From contig NZ_SDVB01000253.1 of the NCBI RefSeq assembly GCF_004137355.1, positions 650,106-714,105 on the forward strand: DNA of 64,000 nucleotides. Reading direction: 5' to 3'. Positions 36,151 through 44,020 of the stretch are shown here, in pieces. The position numbers and the translations under genes are program-made. The notes beneath the pieces were generated by a model. It saw only the letters and a program-made list of their open reading frames with translations, had not been told where the DNA came from and made no database searches. The number at the start of each line of letters is the position of its first letter. Position 1 is the first letter of the stretch. Source of the DNA: Ciceribacter ferrooxidans (lineage in GTDB: Bacteria; Pseudomonadota; Alphaproteobacteria; Rhizobiales; Rhizobiaceae).

Positions 36151-36647
36151 TGGCCGGCCTCCCCGGTCAGCGCACGGTCGCGGACATAGGTGAGTGCCCT
36201 GCTGACGAGGGGCGCGAAGGGGCCAGAAGCCTGGCCGAGATCCTTCGGCAGGTCGATATTGCTGTCGTCGAGAGCGTTCCTCAGTGCCAGCATCGCCTCC
36301 ATGTCGCCGGTGACGGTCAGGTCACGCGAAAAGAACAGCGCGTCCGCGTCGCAGCGGCCTTCGAGCAGCGCCAGCAGCAGAAAGAGCGGTCCCTCTACGG
36401 CGGCGTCGGCCTCCGGCCGCTTCGGCTTGCGCACGACGGTGAGCGAGAGGCGGGAAGGTTCGACGAGGAAGCCGATCGGCAGGTCGTCCGGCACGAAGCC
36501 GTAGCGCTTCTGGCGATAGTCGCCGAGCCGTTCGAACAAGCCGGGATGGGCTTTCAGGACCCGGGTGAAGGCCAGTCTCGCCGCACGTTCGATCATGAAG
36601 ACCGGAATGACGCCAAGGGGGTCGGCGAGGGCAGGCGGAACACGCAT
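36141..36647 (-). CDS. ubiT: SCP2-domain ubiquinone accessory factor UbiT
   Basis: A 168-aa SCP2/sterol-carrier-type lipid-binding protein, required with UbiU and UbiV for O2-independent ubiquinone synthesis. The core KPKRPEADAAVEGPLFLLLALLEGRCDADALFFSRDLTVTGDMEAMLALRNALDD (about 80-135) contains the family RDLxxxGD pattern. The start at 36647 (MRVPPAL) is preferred: GAAAGG lies 6-7 nt upstream, and the FNR-type box centred at 36714.5 would put transcription start near 36673. An ATG at 36707 lies inside that box, and one at 36692 has no RBS. It is divergent from ubiD. Confidence 0.85.
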   Translation of the reverse strand: MRVPPALADPLGVIPVFMIERAARLAFTRVLKAHPGLFERLGDYRQKRYGFVPDDLPIGFLVEPSRLSLTVVRKPKRPEADAAVEGPLFLLLALLEGRCDADALFFSRDLTVTGDMEAMLALRNALDDSNIDLPKDLGQASGPFAPLVSRALTYVRDRALTGEAGQWN

Positions 36648-36706
36648 CAGGAACACCTTTCGAAAGGGGAGGTCGCGCCATGCTAACGGCATCGAGGACG
36701 CGATCA

Positions 36707-36722
36707 TTTGAGCCAGCGCAAA
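36707..36722. promoter_or_regulatory. NnrR/FNR-type box between ubiT and ubiD
   Basis: TTTGAGCCAGCGCAAA matches TTG-N8-CAA with extended T/A flanks, as do the boxes before norE and norC. Its distance to the preferred ubiT start fits a -41.5 activator site. For ubiD it would imply a nearly leaderless message, so control of ubiD is uncertain. Confidence 0.65.
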
Positions 36723-36755
36723 GACATGCAGGTTTTCCTCCGCCACAGAGGCGGG

Positions 36756-38264
36756 ATGACCCAAGCTCCCCCAGCCATCCGCCGCTTCTCCGATCTCCAG
36801 CATTTCATGGGCGAACTCGAGCGGCGCGGCCGCCTGAAGCGGGTGGAAAGGCCCGTCTCGCTCGTCCACGAGATTACCGAAATCCACCGGCGGACGCTGG
36901 AATCCGGCGGCCCGGCCCTGCTCTTCGAAAAGCCGGTCGATGCCGCGGGCAAGGTTTGCGACGTCCCGCTTCTTGCCAACCTCTTCGGCACCCGGGAGCG
37001 GATCGAATGGGGCTTCGGGCTCGAGAACGGCGGCCTGCCGCGGCTGGCCGCCATGCTCGCCGACCTGCGCGACCCCCGTCCGCCGAAATCCATGCGCGAT
37101 GCATGGGGCAAGCTGCCGCTTTTGAGGGCCGCACTGTCCATGCGCCCGCGAAACGTCAGCCGTCCGCCGGTGCAGGACATTGTCTGGCGCGACGAGGAGA
37201 TCGATCTCGGGCGCCTGCCGATCCAGTGGTGCTGGCCGGGCGAGCCGGCGCCGCTCGTCACCTGGCCGCTGGTCATCACCCGGGCGCCGGACGATCCCAC
37301 CGACGTCAATGTCGGCATCTACCGCATGCAGGTGCTCGACGGACAGCGCCTCATCATGCGCTGGCTCGCCCATCGCGGCGGCGCCCGCCATCACCGCATG
37401 TGGCAGAAGCTCGGGCAGGACATGCCGGTGACGGTCGCGATCGGTGCCGATCCGGCGACGATTCTTGCCGCCGTCATGCCGCTGCCGGAGGGCATGAGCG
37501 AGATGAATTTCGCCGGACTGCTGAAGGGCAGGCGTTCCGAGCTCGCCCCGGCGCTCACCGTCCCGCTTTGCGTGCCGGCCAATGCCGAGATCGTGCTCGA
37601 GGGCACGGTGTCCGCAAGCGAGACGGCGGAGGAGGGGCCTTACGGCGACCATACCGGCTACTACAACAGCGTCGAGCGCTTCCCGGTCATGACCCTTTCG
37701 GCGATCACCACGTGCCGCAATCCGGTCTATCTCTCGACCTACACCGGCCGACCGCCCGACGAGCCATCCGTGCTCGGCGATGCGATGAGCGAGATCTTCC
37801 TGCCGCTCGTCAAACGCCAGTATCCGGAGATCGCCGATCTCTGGCTGCCGCCGGAGGCATGCTCCTACCGCGCCATGGTCGTGGCGATCGACAAGCGCTA
37901 TCCCGGACAGGCGCGGCGGGTGATGATGGGATTGTGGTCGATGCTTCCGCAGTTCAGCTACACGAAACTCATCATCGCCGTCGACCCGGATATCAATGTG
38001 CGCAGCTGGCCCGACATCGTCTGGGCGCTGTCGACCCGCTTCGATGCGAGCCGCGACGTCACCGTGATCGCCGACACGCCGATCGACTATCTCGATTTTG
38101 CCTCGCCGAAGCCCGGCCTCGGCGGCAAGCTCGGCCTCGACGCGACGACGAAGATCACGCCGGAAAGCGAACGCGAATGGGGCCGGGTGCTGAAGATGTC
38201 GCCGGAGGTCATGGCGAAGGTCGATGCGCTCTGGGCGGACCTCGGGATCGGAGAGGCACCATGA
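36756..38264 (+). CDS. ubiD: UbiD-family 3-polyprenyl-4-hydroxybenzoate decarboxylase
   Basis: A 502-aa prenyl-FMN-dependent decarboxylase, close in length and sequence to Escherichia coli UbiD. Conserved blocks include ITEIHRRTLESGGPALLFE (about 37-55), LIMRWLAHRGGARHHRMW, ADPATILAA, EGPYGDHTGYYN and YTGRPPDEPSVLG, plus the C-terminal PIDYLDFASPKPGLGGKLG. It removes the ring carboxylate in ubiquinone synthesis. GAGGCGGG supports the start at 36756; upstream TTG and ATG codons would add unmatched residues. It overlaps ubiX by 4 bp, so cofactor-making and cofactor-using enzymes are coupled. It lies divergent from ubiTUV. Confidence 0.92.
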   Translation: MTQAPPAIRRFSDLQHFMGELERRGRLKRVERPVSLVHEITEIHRRTLESGGPALLFEKPVDAAGKVCDVPLLANLFGTRERIEWGFGLENGGLPRLAAMLADLRDPRPPKSMRDAWGKLPLLRAALSMRPRNVSRPPVQDIVWRDEEIDLGRLPIQWCWPGEPAPLVTWPLVITRAPDDPTDVNVGIYRMQVLDGQRLIMRWLAHRGGARHHRMWQKLGQDMPVTVAIGADPATILAAVMPLPEGMSEMNFAGLLKGRRSELAPALTVPLCVPANAEIVLEGTVSASETAEEGPYGDHTGYYNSVERFPVMTLSAITTCRNPVYLSTYTGRPPDEPSVLGDAMSEIFLPLVKRQYPEIADLWLPPEACSYRAMVVAIDKRYPGQARRVMMGLWSMLPQFSYTKLIIAVDPDINVRSWPDIVWALSTRFDASRDVTVIADTPIDYLDFASPKPGLGGKLGLDATTKITPESEREWGRVLKMSPEVMAKVDALWADLGIGEAP

Positions 38265-38833
38265 GCCGGATGCGCATCGTACTCGGCGTCTCCGGTGCCT
38301 CGGGTGCGGCCATTCCGCTTCGCATCCTGGAGCGGTTGCAGGAGGTCGAGGATGTCGAAACCCACCTCGTCGTTTCCGAGGCGGCACGGCGGACACTGTC
38401 CCACGAATGCGGCCCCGGCGCGCTCGGGCGCCTTCTGGCGATGGCGACCGAGAACCACGCGATCCGCGACGTGGGTGCCACGATCGCCAGCGGCTCCTTC
38501 CGCACCGCAGGCATGATCGTCGCGCCCTGCTCGATGCGCACGCTTGCGGCGGTCGCGACCGGCATCGCCGACAACCTTCTCGTCCGTGCCGCCGATGTCC
38601 ATCTCAAGGAGCGACGCCGGCTGATCCTGCTGGCGCGGGAAACGCCGCTTCATCTCGGGCACCTGCGCAACATGTGTTCAGTCGCGGAAATGGGCGCGAT
38701 CGTCATGCCGCCGGTTCCTGCCTTTTATCACAGGCCCGAAAGCGTCGAGGCGATCGTCGATCATATCGCCGCCCGTGCAATCGATCTCCTCGGCCTGCCG
38801 ATCCCGCCGCTTGCGCGCGAATGGGAAGGCTGA
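38261..38833 (+). CDS. ubiX: Flavin prenyltransferase UbiX
   Basis: A 190-aa enzyme that attaches a dimethylallyl group to FMN to make the prenyl-FMN cofactor of UbiD. N-terminal VLGVSGASGAAIPLRILE (about 7-24) is the flavin-binding signature, and SGSFRTAGMIVAPCSMRTLAAVATGIADNL (about 77-107) contains the conserved PCS segment. ERRRLILLARETPLH is the typical later block. Its ATG overlaps the ubiD stop (ATGA). It converges with nnrU, 3 bp apart. Confidence 0.95.
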   Translation: MSRMRIVLGVSGASGAAIPLRILERLQEVEDVETHLVVSEAARRTLSHECGPGALGRLLAMATENHAIRDVGATIASGSFRTAGMIVAPCSMRTLAAVATGIADNLLVRAADVHLKERRRLILLARETPLHLGHLRNMCSVAEMGAIVMPPVPAFYHRPESVEAIVDHIAARAIDLLGLPIPPLAREWEG

Positions 38834-38836
38834 GCG

Positions 38837-39523
38837 TCAGGAGCCGGCGAGCAGAAGAGGATCGGCGCCGAAGAGGAAGAGATGGCCGCCGGCGAGCAGC
38901 CAGAAGGTGATGACCGCCGTCAGCACGAAGGCCGCGATCGTCTCCCGGTCGATCCTGAACGAGGCCCGTCCGGCAAGGATTGCCGCGAAGGGAATGAGCG
39001 GGGCGCCGGCCGTCTCGGTCGTCCAATCGCCGGTCAGTCGCCGGCGGGCGCGACGGTCGAGCATGAAGAAGCCGCCGACGGAAAAGAGTGCCAGTCCGCC
39101 GAAGAGCAGAAGCGAACGCAGGTCGCCGTTCGGCACGAGGTGCCCGAGCGCCCAGAAGGTGAAGCCCCACAGCACCGGATGGCGGGTGACGGCGACGATC
39201 GCGCCCGTCGGCGCCTCGGAACTGCGCAGCGTGATCGAGAAGGGATTGCCGGAGAAGAGCCCGGCCAGCACGAAGAACACACCGACCGGCGCGGCGACTA
39301 GCGTCACCATCGCCTGCCAGGGCGCGGGCTCCCATAGCTCGACATAATCCATCCGGAGCGCCGCATAGAACAGCCAGGCGATGGCGGCGATCGAAGCGAG
39401 CGAATAGAGGCCGAGATAAAGCCGCCGGCCGAGCGTGGCGATCAGCCGCCCTCGGATGGCCGGGATCGCCGGAACCGAATGCAGCGCAAGGAACACGGTG
39501 AAGGCCATCACGAATTCGGTCAT
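38837..39523 (-). CDS. nnrU: NnrU-family membrane protein
   Basis: A 228-aa integral membrane protein with about six hydrophobic segments. TRHPVLWGFTFWALGHLVPNGD (about 118-139) and the early LGRRLYLGLYSLASIAAIAWLFYAAL block are NnrU-family hallmarks. NnrU genes accompany denitrification clusters and are needed for nitrite/NO reductase activity in Rhodobacter, but the biochemical role is unknown. It is the third gene of a minus-strand operon (51-aa membrane protein, hemerythrin-like, nnrU) with 10-bp gaps, read from a box shared with norE. The start at 39523 has a poor RBS; a TTG at 39559 is possible but would overlap the upstream gene. Confidence 0.85.
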   Translation of the reverse strand: MTEFVMAFTVFLALHSVPAIPAIRGRLIATLGRRLYLGLYSLASIAAIAWLFYAALRMDYVELWEPAPWQAMVTLVAAPVGVFFVLAGLFSGNPFSITLRSSEAPTGAIVAVTRHPVLWGFTFWALGHLVPNGDLRSLLLFGGLALFSVGGFFMLDRRARRRLTGDWTTETAGAPLIPFAAILAGRASFRIDRETIAAFVLTAVITFWLLAGGHLFLFGADPLLLAGS

Positions 39524-39533
39524 GGCCGCGAGC

Positions 39534-39980
39534 TTACATGACGCTATCGGGCGTGCCAAACATTTCGATCAGGCTCTTTTCCGCGGCAACATGGCGGCGC
39601 AGGCATTCGAAGAAGCCGCGCAGCATGTAGCCGACCGTCTCGAAGGAAAGGCCGCAGTGATTGTCGAGCACCGCATTCAGCGTCAGCGCCACCTCCTCGG
39701 CGGCGAGTCTGTCGCACATGTGCTCACCCTTCAGCCGGTCGATCGTCATCGCGGAGAAGCAGGAGCCGGCGCTTTCCTCGAGAAAGGGGTAGAGGACCAG
39801 TTCCTCCACGGTCTGCGTGCGGGTGAGCACGGGAACGATCTCCGTGGCAACCTGCTGGCAGAGTTCATAGTCGAGGCTGAAGGGCAGCGAATCGGCAATT
39901 GCCTCCAGGCGGTCGCAGAGGTTCAGAAGTTCCTCGTGGTTGTGCCGGATCGCCTCGGTCCTGGTGCTGGGGGGCATCAT
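39534..39980 (-). CDS. Hemerythrin-domain protein
   Basis: A 148-aa four-helix-bundle protein with the HHE pattern: HNHEELLNL (about 13-21), EELVLYPFLEE (about 59-69), HMCDRLAAEE (about 87-96) and RRHVAAEKSLIEMF near the C-terminus. These His and Glu residues fit a non-heme di-iron site that could bind O2 or NO. Two ATG codons in tandem (39980, 39977) are possible starts. It lies between the 51-aa membrane protein and nnrU in a nor-linked operon. NO sensing or protection of iron centres is the likely role, inferred from context. Confidence 0.8.
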   Translation of the reverse strand: MMPPSTRTEAIRHNHEELLNLCDRLEAIADSLPFSLDYELCQQVATEIVPVLTRTQTVEELVLYPFLEESAGSCFSAMTIDRLKGEHMCDRLAAEEVALTLNAVLDNHCGLSFETVGYMLRGFFECLRRHVAAEKSLIEMFGTPDSVM

Positions 39981-39990
39981 CGCGAAGGTC

Positions 39991-40146
39991 CTAGCGGTCG
40001 ATGAAGAGCACGGCGGCGATCGCCACCGAGGCGAGCACGGCCGAGATCGCGCCGGTGCGCTGCAGGACGCCCATGCGATAGAGCATGAGCGCGAACGCGA
40101 CGATGACGGGGGTGGCCACGGAAAGGCCGATATGGGCGTCGGTCAT
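39991..40146 (-). CDS. Small membrane protein (51 aa) of the nor-divergent operon
   Basis: A 51-residue ORF that starts MTDAHIGLSVATPVIVAFAL and ends AIAAVLFIDR. Two hydrophobic helices (about residues 7-22 and 32-48) flank a short RMGVLQRTG loop. AGGAG lies at perfect distance before the ATG. An FNR/NnrR-type box centred 58 bp upstream would put transcription start about 17 nt before the ATG. It heads an operon with the hemerythrin-like gene and nnrU. I do not recognise the protein; it may be a small subunit or assembly partner of NorE/NorCB or of NnrU. Confidence 0.75.
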   Translation of the reverse strand: MTDAHIGLSVATPVIVAFALMLYRMGVLQRTGAISAVLASVAIAAVLFIDR

Positions 40147-40196
40147 GGGGAATTCTCCTGTTCTGCCGCAATCCTAGGCCGCCTGCCGTGCCGTTC

Positions 40197-40212
40197 TTTG
40201 TGATTTCGCAAA
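40197..40212. promoter_or_regulatory. Bidirectional NnrR/FNR-type box (norE and 51-aa gene)
   Basis: TTTGTGATTTCGCAAA contains TTG-N8-CAA (40198-40211) centred at 40204.5. A -41.5 placement predicts starts near 40246 for norE (ATG 40272) and near 40163 for the divergent gene (ATG 40146), so one site can serve both. Confidence 0.75.
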
Positions 40213-40271
40213 GAAGCATGCGTCCCATCCTCTAAAGAGAGGCGACCGAAACGGAACGGGGTGCCCTTGCC

Positions 40272-40823
40272 ATGGCCGATATGACCGTAACGACTTTCGC
40301 GGAGAGCGAGGAGGGCGACACGCTCCTCCTGTGGATCCTCGCCTGGAGCGAGCTCGTCGCCTTCGGCATCCTGATCGGTGCCTTTCTGATCGCCTCGGTC
40401 ATCGATCCGCTGGCCTTTTCCACCGCGCAGGCGCATCTGCGCCCAGGGCTCGCCGCAATCAACACGCTCGTCCTGCTGACGAGCGGCTGGCAGGCCGCAC
40501 TCGCCGCCCGTCCCGGTGCTTCGCTTGCCGAGACCCGCCGCGGGCTTCTGTTGGCCGCCCTGTTCGGCCTCGTTTTCCTTGCGGTGAAACTCTTCGAGTA
40601 CAGCGGCGAGATCGGTGTGGCCGGCGACGAGAGCTTCGGGGCCTTCTTCGAACTCTATTTCCTGGTGACCGGCTTTCATCTGCTCCACGTCGTCTTCGGC
40701 TCCGCGGTGCTTGCGCTGGTCGCCTGGCGGCCCACGCGCAGCAACGTCGCGCTCATCACGACGCTCTGGCACGTGATCGACCTCGTCTGGATCGTCCTTT
40801 TCCCGCTCTTCTATCTGGTGTGA
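40272..40823 (+). CDS. norE: NorE, cytochrome oxidase subunit III-like
   Basis: A 183-aa membrane protein with five hydrophobic segments, related to subunit III of heme-copper oxidases. VKLFEYSGEI (about 103-112) and FFELYFLVTGFHLLHVVFGSAVL (about 126-148), ending TLWHVIDLVWIVLFPLFYLV, are the family blocks. NorE helps maturation or full activity of NO reductase. An FNR/NnrR-type box lies upstream, and norF follows 4 bp downstream. Confidence 0.92.
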   Translation: MADMTVTTFAESEEGDTLLLWILAWSELVAFGILIGAFLIASVIDPLAFSTAQAHLRPGLAAINTLVLLTSGWQAALAARPGASLAETRRGLLLAALFGLVFLAVKLFEYSGEIGVAGDESFGAFFELYFLVTGFHLLHVVFGSAVLALVAWRPTRSNVALITTLWHVIDLVWIVLFPLFYLV

Positions 40824-40827
40824 TGCC

Positions 40828-41106
40828 ATGGCCCACGGAACCGCAAGACAGCTCAATCTCGCCTACGCGATCCTGATCGCGCTGGCGCTTTCCGGCGTCA
40901 TGCTCGCGGCGTGGGGCGCCGCGGTGCCTGCCGCAGGAGCGGGAATCCTCGTCCTTGCGGTGCTGAAGGCGCGCTTCGTCATCATCGATTTCATGGGGCT
41001 CGGCAACGCGTCACCGGCCCTGCGTATCGCCCTCGTCGCCTGGCCGGTCGCCTTCGCGCTCGCCGGTCTCGGCAAGATCGCACTCTCGGCGGTACTCGCC
41101 GGCTGA
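40828..41106 (+). CDS. norF: NorF, small NO-reductase accessory membrane protein
   Basis: A 92-aa protein with three hydrophobic segments and the conserved LKARFVIIDFMGL block (about residues 45-57), shared by NorF and subunit-IV-like proteins. It accompanies NorE in the nor cluster. It begins 4 bp after norE. A second NnrR-type box follows its stop, in front of norC, so norEF and norCBQD can be transcribed separately. Confidence 0.88.
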   Translation: MAHGTARQLNLAYAILIALALSGVMLAAWGAAVPAAGAGILVLAVLKARFVIIDFMGLGNASPALRIALVAWPVAFALAGLGKIALSAVLAG

Positions 41107-41121
41107 GCCTCCGTTCTGATC

Positions 41122-41137
41122 TTTGCCAAAACGCAAA
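41122..41137 (+). promoter_or_regulatory. NnrR/FNR-type box upstream of norC
   Basis: TTTGCCAAAACGCAAA (TTG-N8-CAA at 41123-41136). A -10-like TCTAGA lies at 41156-41161, giving a start near 41168 and a leader of about 105 nt before norC. Confidence 0.75.
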
Positions 41138-41274
41138 GAACGGATCGGGGGAAGCTCTAGAAGAGGCTGGTCCCATCCAGTGTGCGCACTCCCAGCGACG
41201 TCTGGCACGGGACACGGGGGACAACCCACGCCGGCGCGCCGACGCGCCCGCCTGGACTAGGAAAGGACCATGGG

Positions 41275-41727
41275 ATGGCAGAGCGCCTAACCAAGACCGG
41301 GGCCCGCAACGTCTTTTATGGCGGCTCCATCTTCTTCTTCACGATCTTCGTGGGCCTCACGGCCCACAGCCACTACTACATGAAAACGACCTCCACGGAC
41401 GAGACGACGCTGACCGACGGCGTCGCACGCGGCAAGCATGTCTGGGAGAAGAACTCCTGCATCAACTGCCACACGCTGCTCGGCGAAGGCGCCTATTTCG
41501 CGCCGGAGCTCGGCAATGTCTGGAAGCGTTGGGGTGGCGACACCGATCCCGCCGCCGCGCGCGACACCCTCAAGGCGTGGATGGCCGCCCAGCCCTCCGG
41601 CATCGAGGGACGCCGCCAGATGCCGCAGTTCAACCTGACGGAACAGGAGCTCAACGATCTCGCCGACTTCCTCGAATGGACAAGCAAGATCAAGACGCAG
41701 AACTGGCCGCCGAACGACGCTGGTTGA
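41275..41727 (+). CDS. norC: Nitric oxide reductase subunit C (cytochrome c)
   Basis: A 150-aa membrane-anchored c-type cytochrome. One N-terminal helix (about residues 13-33, VFYGGSIFFFTIFVGLTAHS) serves as an uncleaved anchor. The heme motif is CINCH (about 60-64), with the axial Met probably in RQMPQFNLT (about 116-124). It passes electrons to NorB. The start at 41275 gives the standard length and follows GAAAGGA; the frame is open from 41182 but unsupported. Confidence 0.96.
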   Translation: MAERLTKTGARNVFYGGSIFFFTIFVGLTAHSHYYMKTTSTDETTLTDGVARGKHVWEKNSCINCHTLLGEGAYFAPELGNVWKRWGGDTDPAAARDTLKAWMAAQPSGIEGRRQMPQFNLTEQELNDLADFLEWTSKIKTQNWPPNDAG

Positions 41728-41752
41728 GAGCGAGCGACAAGGAGAAAAGACG

Positions 41753-43099
41753 ATGAAATATCAAACACAAAAGGTCGCGATGCTGTATTTCTACGGCGCG
41801 CTCGGCCTCTTCCTCGCGCAGGTTCTCTTCGGTGTGCTCGCCGGTACGATCTACGTGCTGCCGAATACGCTTTCCGAGCTTGTGCCCTTCAACATCGTGC
41901 GCATGGTCCACACCAATGCGCTGATCGTCTGGCTGCTCATGGGCTTCATGGGCGCCACCTACTACCTGATCCCGGAGGAGACCGAGACCGAGCTCTTCAG
42001 CACGAAGATCGCCGTCGCCCAGTTCTGGATCTTCCTCGGTGCCGCAGCGGTTGCCGTGGTCGGCTATCTCTTCCACATCCACGAGGGCCGCGAGTTCCTC
42101 GAACAGCCCTTCGCGATCAAGGTCGGCATCGTTATCGTCGCGCTGATGTTCCTCTTCAACATCACGCTGACGGTGCTGAAAGGCCGCAAGACCGTCGTCA
42201 CCAACATCCTGATCTTCGGTCTCTGGGGCGTCGCGATCTTCTTCCTCTTCGCCTTCTACAATCCGATCAATCTCGCGCTCGACAAGATGTACTGGTGGTA
42301 CGTCGTCCATCTGTGGGTCGAAGGCGTGTGGGAACTGATCATGGCCTCCGTGCTCGCCTTCCTGATGATCAAGCTCAACGGCATCGACCGCGAGGTCGTC
42401 GAGAAGTGGCTCTACGTCATCGTCGGCCTGGCGCTGTTCTCCGGCATCCTCGGCACCGGCCACCACTTCTACTGGATCGGCGCTCCGGGTTACTGGCAGT
42501 GGATCGGTTCGCTCTTCTCGACGCTCGAAGTGGCTCCCTTCTTCACCATGGTGATCTTCACCTTCGTGATGACCTGGAAGGCCGGCCGCAAGCATCCGAA
42601 CCGTGCCGCACTCCTTTGGTCGATCGGCTGCTCGGTCATGGCTTTCTTCGGTGCCGGCGTCTGGGGTTTCCTGCATACGCTGTCCTCGGTGAACTACTAC
42701 ACCCACGGCACGCAGGTCACCGCCGCCCACGGCCACCTCGCCTTCTTCGGCGCCTACGTGATGCTGAACCTCGCGGTGATGGCCTATGCCGTGCCGGAAA
42801 TCCGCGGGCGTGCGCCGTATAACCAGTGGCTCTCCATGGTCAGCTTCTGGGCGATGTGCACGGCGATGTCGGTAATGACCTTCGCCCTCACCTTCGCAGG
42901 CGTCCTTCAGGTGCATCTGCAGCGCGTCCTCGGCGAGAGCTACATGGACGTACAGGACCAGCTCGCCCTCTTCTACTGGATCCGCCTGGGTTCGGGTGCG
43001 GTGGTGCTGGTTTCGGCGCTGATGTTCATCTGGGCGATCCTGGTGCCGGGCAAGAAGCGCGAGCCGAGCTACACAAGTCTGGCGCAGCCGGCGGAGTGA
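41753..43099 (+). CDS. norB: Nitric oxide reductase subunit B
   Basis: A 448-aa heme-copper-oxidase-family protein with 12 predicted helices. It reduces 2 NO to N2O at a heme b3/FeB centre. Ligand motifs are seen: VHTNALIVWLLMGFMGATYY (low-spin heme His, about residue 53), VHLWVEGVWELI (FeB His about 187 and the nearby essential Glu), GTGHHFYWIG (FeB histidines) and TAAHGHLAFFGAYVML (heme histidines). It forms the short-chain cNOR type with NorC. It follows norC by 25 bp. A hairpin and a duplicated 16-mer separate it from norQ. Confidence 0.97.
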   Translation: MKYQTQKVAMLYFYGALGLFLAQVLFGVLAGTIYVLPNTLSELVPFNIVRMVHTNALIVWLLMGFMGATYYLIPEETETELFSTKIAVAQFWIFLGAAAVAVVGYLFHIHEGREFLEQPFAIKVGIVIVALMFLFNITLTVLKGRKTVVTNILIFGLWGVAIFFLFAFYNPINLALDKMYWWYVVHLWVEGVWELIMASVLAFLMIKLNGIDREVVEKWLYVIVGLALFSGILGTGHHFYWIGAPGYWQWIGSLFSTLEVAPFFTMVIFTFVMTWKAGRKHPNRAALLWSIGCSVMAFFGAGVWGFLHTLSSVNYYTHGTQVTAAHGHLAFFGAYVMLNLAVMAYAVPEIRGRAPYNQWLSMVSFWAMCTAMSVMTFALTFAGVLQVHLQRVLGESYMDVQDQLALFYWIRLGSGAVVLVSALMFIWAILVPGKKREPSYTSLAQPAE

Positions 43100-43118
43100 T
43101 CTCTCCGCGACCGCTACG

Positions 43119-43143
43119 CTACCTCCCCGGACAGGGGAGGTAG
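43119..43143 (+). terminator. Hairpin between norB and norQ
   Basis: CTACCTCCCC (43119-43128) pairs perfectly with GGGGAGGTAG (43134-43143) over a 5-nt loop. It has no U-run and resembles the ends of the palindromic repeat at 944-1063. It probably protects norCB mRNA or lowers norQD expression. Confidence 0.6.
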
Positions 43144-43150
43144 CAGGCTC

Positions 43151-43183
43151 CACAAAATTCAAGCGCCCACAAAATTCAAGCGC
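43151..43183 (+). repeat. Tandem 16-bp direct repeat before norQ
   Basis: CACAAAATTCAAGCGC occurs at 43151-43166 and again at 43168-43183 with one base between (17-nt period), just upstream of the norQ RBS AAGGAA. It is probably a local duplication. Confidence 0.8.
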
Positions 43184-43197
43184 AAGGAACATCCCCA

Positions 43198-44007
43198 ATG
43201 AACCTGATGCTCAAGACCTCTTCCGCGTCCGCCGACATTCCGTCCTATACGCCGGCGGGCAATGAATGCGCCCTCTTCGAAACCGCCTGGACCCGGCAGT
43301 TGCCGCTGCTCCTCAAGGGGCCGACGGGCTGCGGCAAGACCCGCTTCGTGAGCCACATGGCCGCGAAGCTCGGCGTGCCGCTGTCCACCGTTTCCTGCCA
43401 TGACGACCTTGCCGCCGCTGACCTGACCGGCCGCTATCTGCTGAAGGGCGGCGATACCGTCTGGGTCGACGGCCCGCTCACCCGGGCGGTGCGCGAAGGC
43501 GGCATCTGCTATCTCGACGAGGTGGTGGAGGCCCGCAAGGACGTCGCCGTGGTGCTGCATCCGCTGACCGACGACCGTCGCATCCTGCCGCTCGAACGGA
43601 CCGGAGAAGAGCTCGAAGCCCCTCCCGGCTTCATGCTCGTCGTCTCCTACAATCCCGGCTACCAGAATCTCCTGAAGACGCTGAAGCCTTCGACGCGCCA
43701 GCGCTTCGTGGCGATCGAGTTCGATTTCCTGCCGAAGGAACAGGAGATCGCCGTCGTCTCCGCCGAAAGCGGCCTGCCCGAAAGCCGGGTCGCCGCGCTC
43801 GTCGAGCTTGCCCGCAAGCTCCGGGCGCTGAAGGGCCACGACCTCGAGGAAGGCGTCTCGACCCGTCTGCTCGTCTATTGCGCGAGCCTGATCGATGCGG
43901 GGCTGCCGATCCGTGAGGCGGTACGCTCGGCGATGATCGAGCCTCTGACCGACGAGCCGGACGTGCGTGTCGGGCTTCTCGAAGTCGCCGACGCGGTGAT
44001 CCGCTGA
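43198..44007 (+). CDS. norQ: NorQ, MoxR-type AAA+ ATPase
   Basis: A 269-aa AAA+ ATPase with Walker A GPTGCGKTR (about 41-49), Walker B GGICYLDEVVEA (about 101-112) and sensor region MLVVSYNPGYQ. It works with the VWA protein NorD to insert the non-heme iron FeB into NorB, remodelling the folded apo-enzyme at the inner membrane. The gene starts 14 bp after the tandem repeat and is followed 13 bp later by norD. Confidence 0.94.
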   Translation: MNLMLKTSSASADIPSYTPAGNECALFETAWTRQLPLLLKGPTGCGKTRFVSHMAAKLGVPLSTVSCHDDLAAADLTGRYLLKGGDTVWVDGPLTRAVREGGICYLDEVVEARKDVAVVLHPLTDDRRILPLERTGEELEAPPGFMLVVSYNPGYQNLLKTLKPSTRQRFVAIEFDFLPKEQEIAVVSAESGLPESRVAALVELARKLRALKGHDLEEGVSTRLLVYCASLIDAGLPIREAVRSAMIEPLTDEPDVRVGLLEVADAVIR

Positions 44008-44020
44008 GAGGGGCAGGACC

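Noticed and set aside
36648-36707. ubiT start at 36707
   Set aside because: The ATG lies within the FNR-type box and has no RBS. The start at 36647 has GAAAGG and fits the box spacing.
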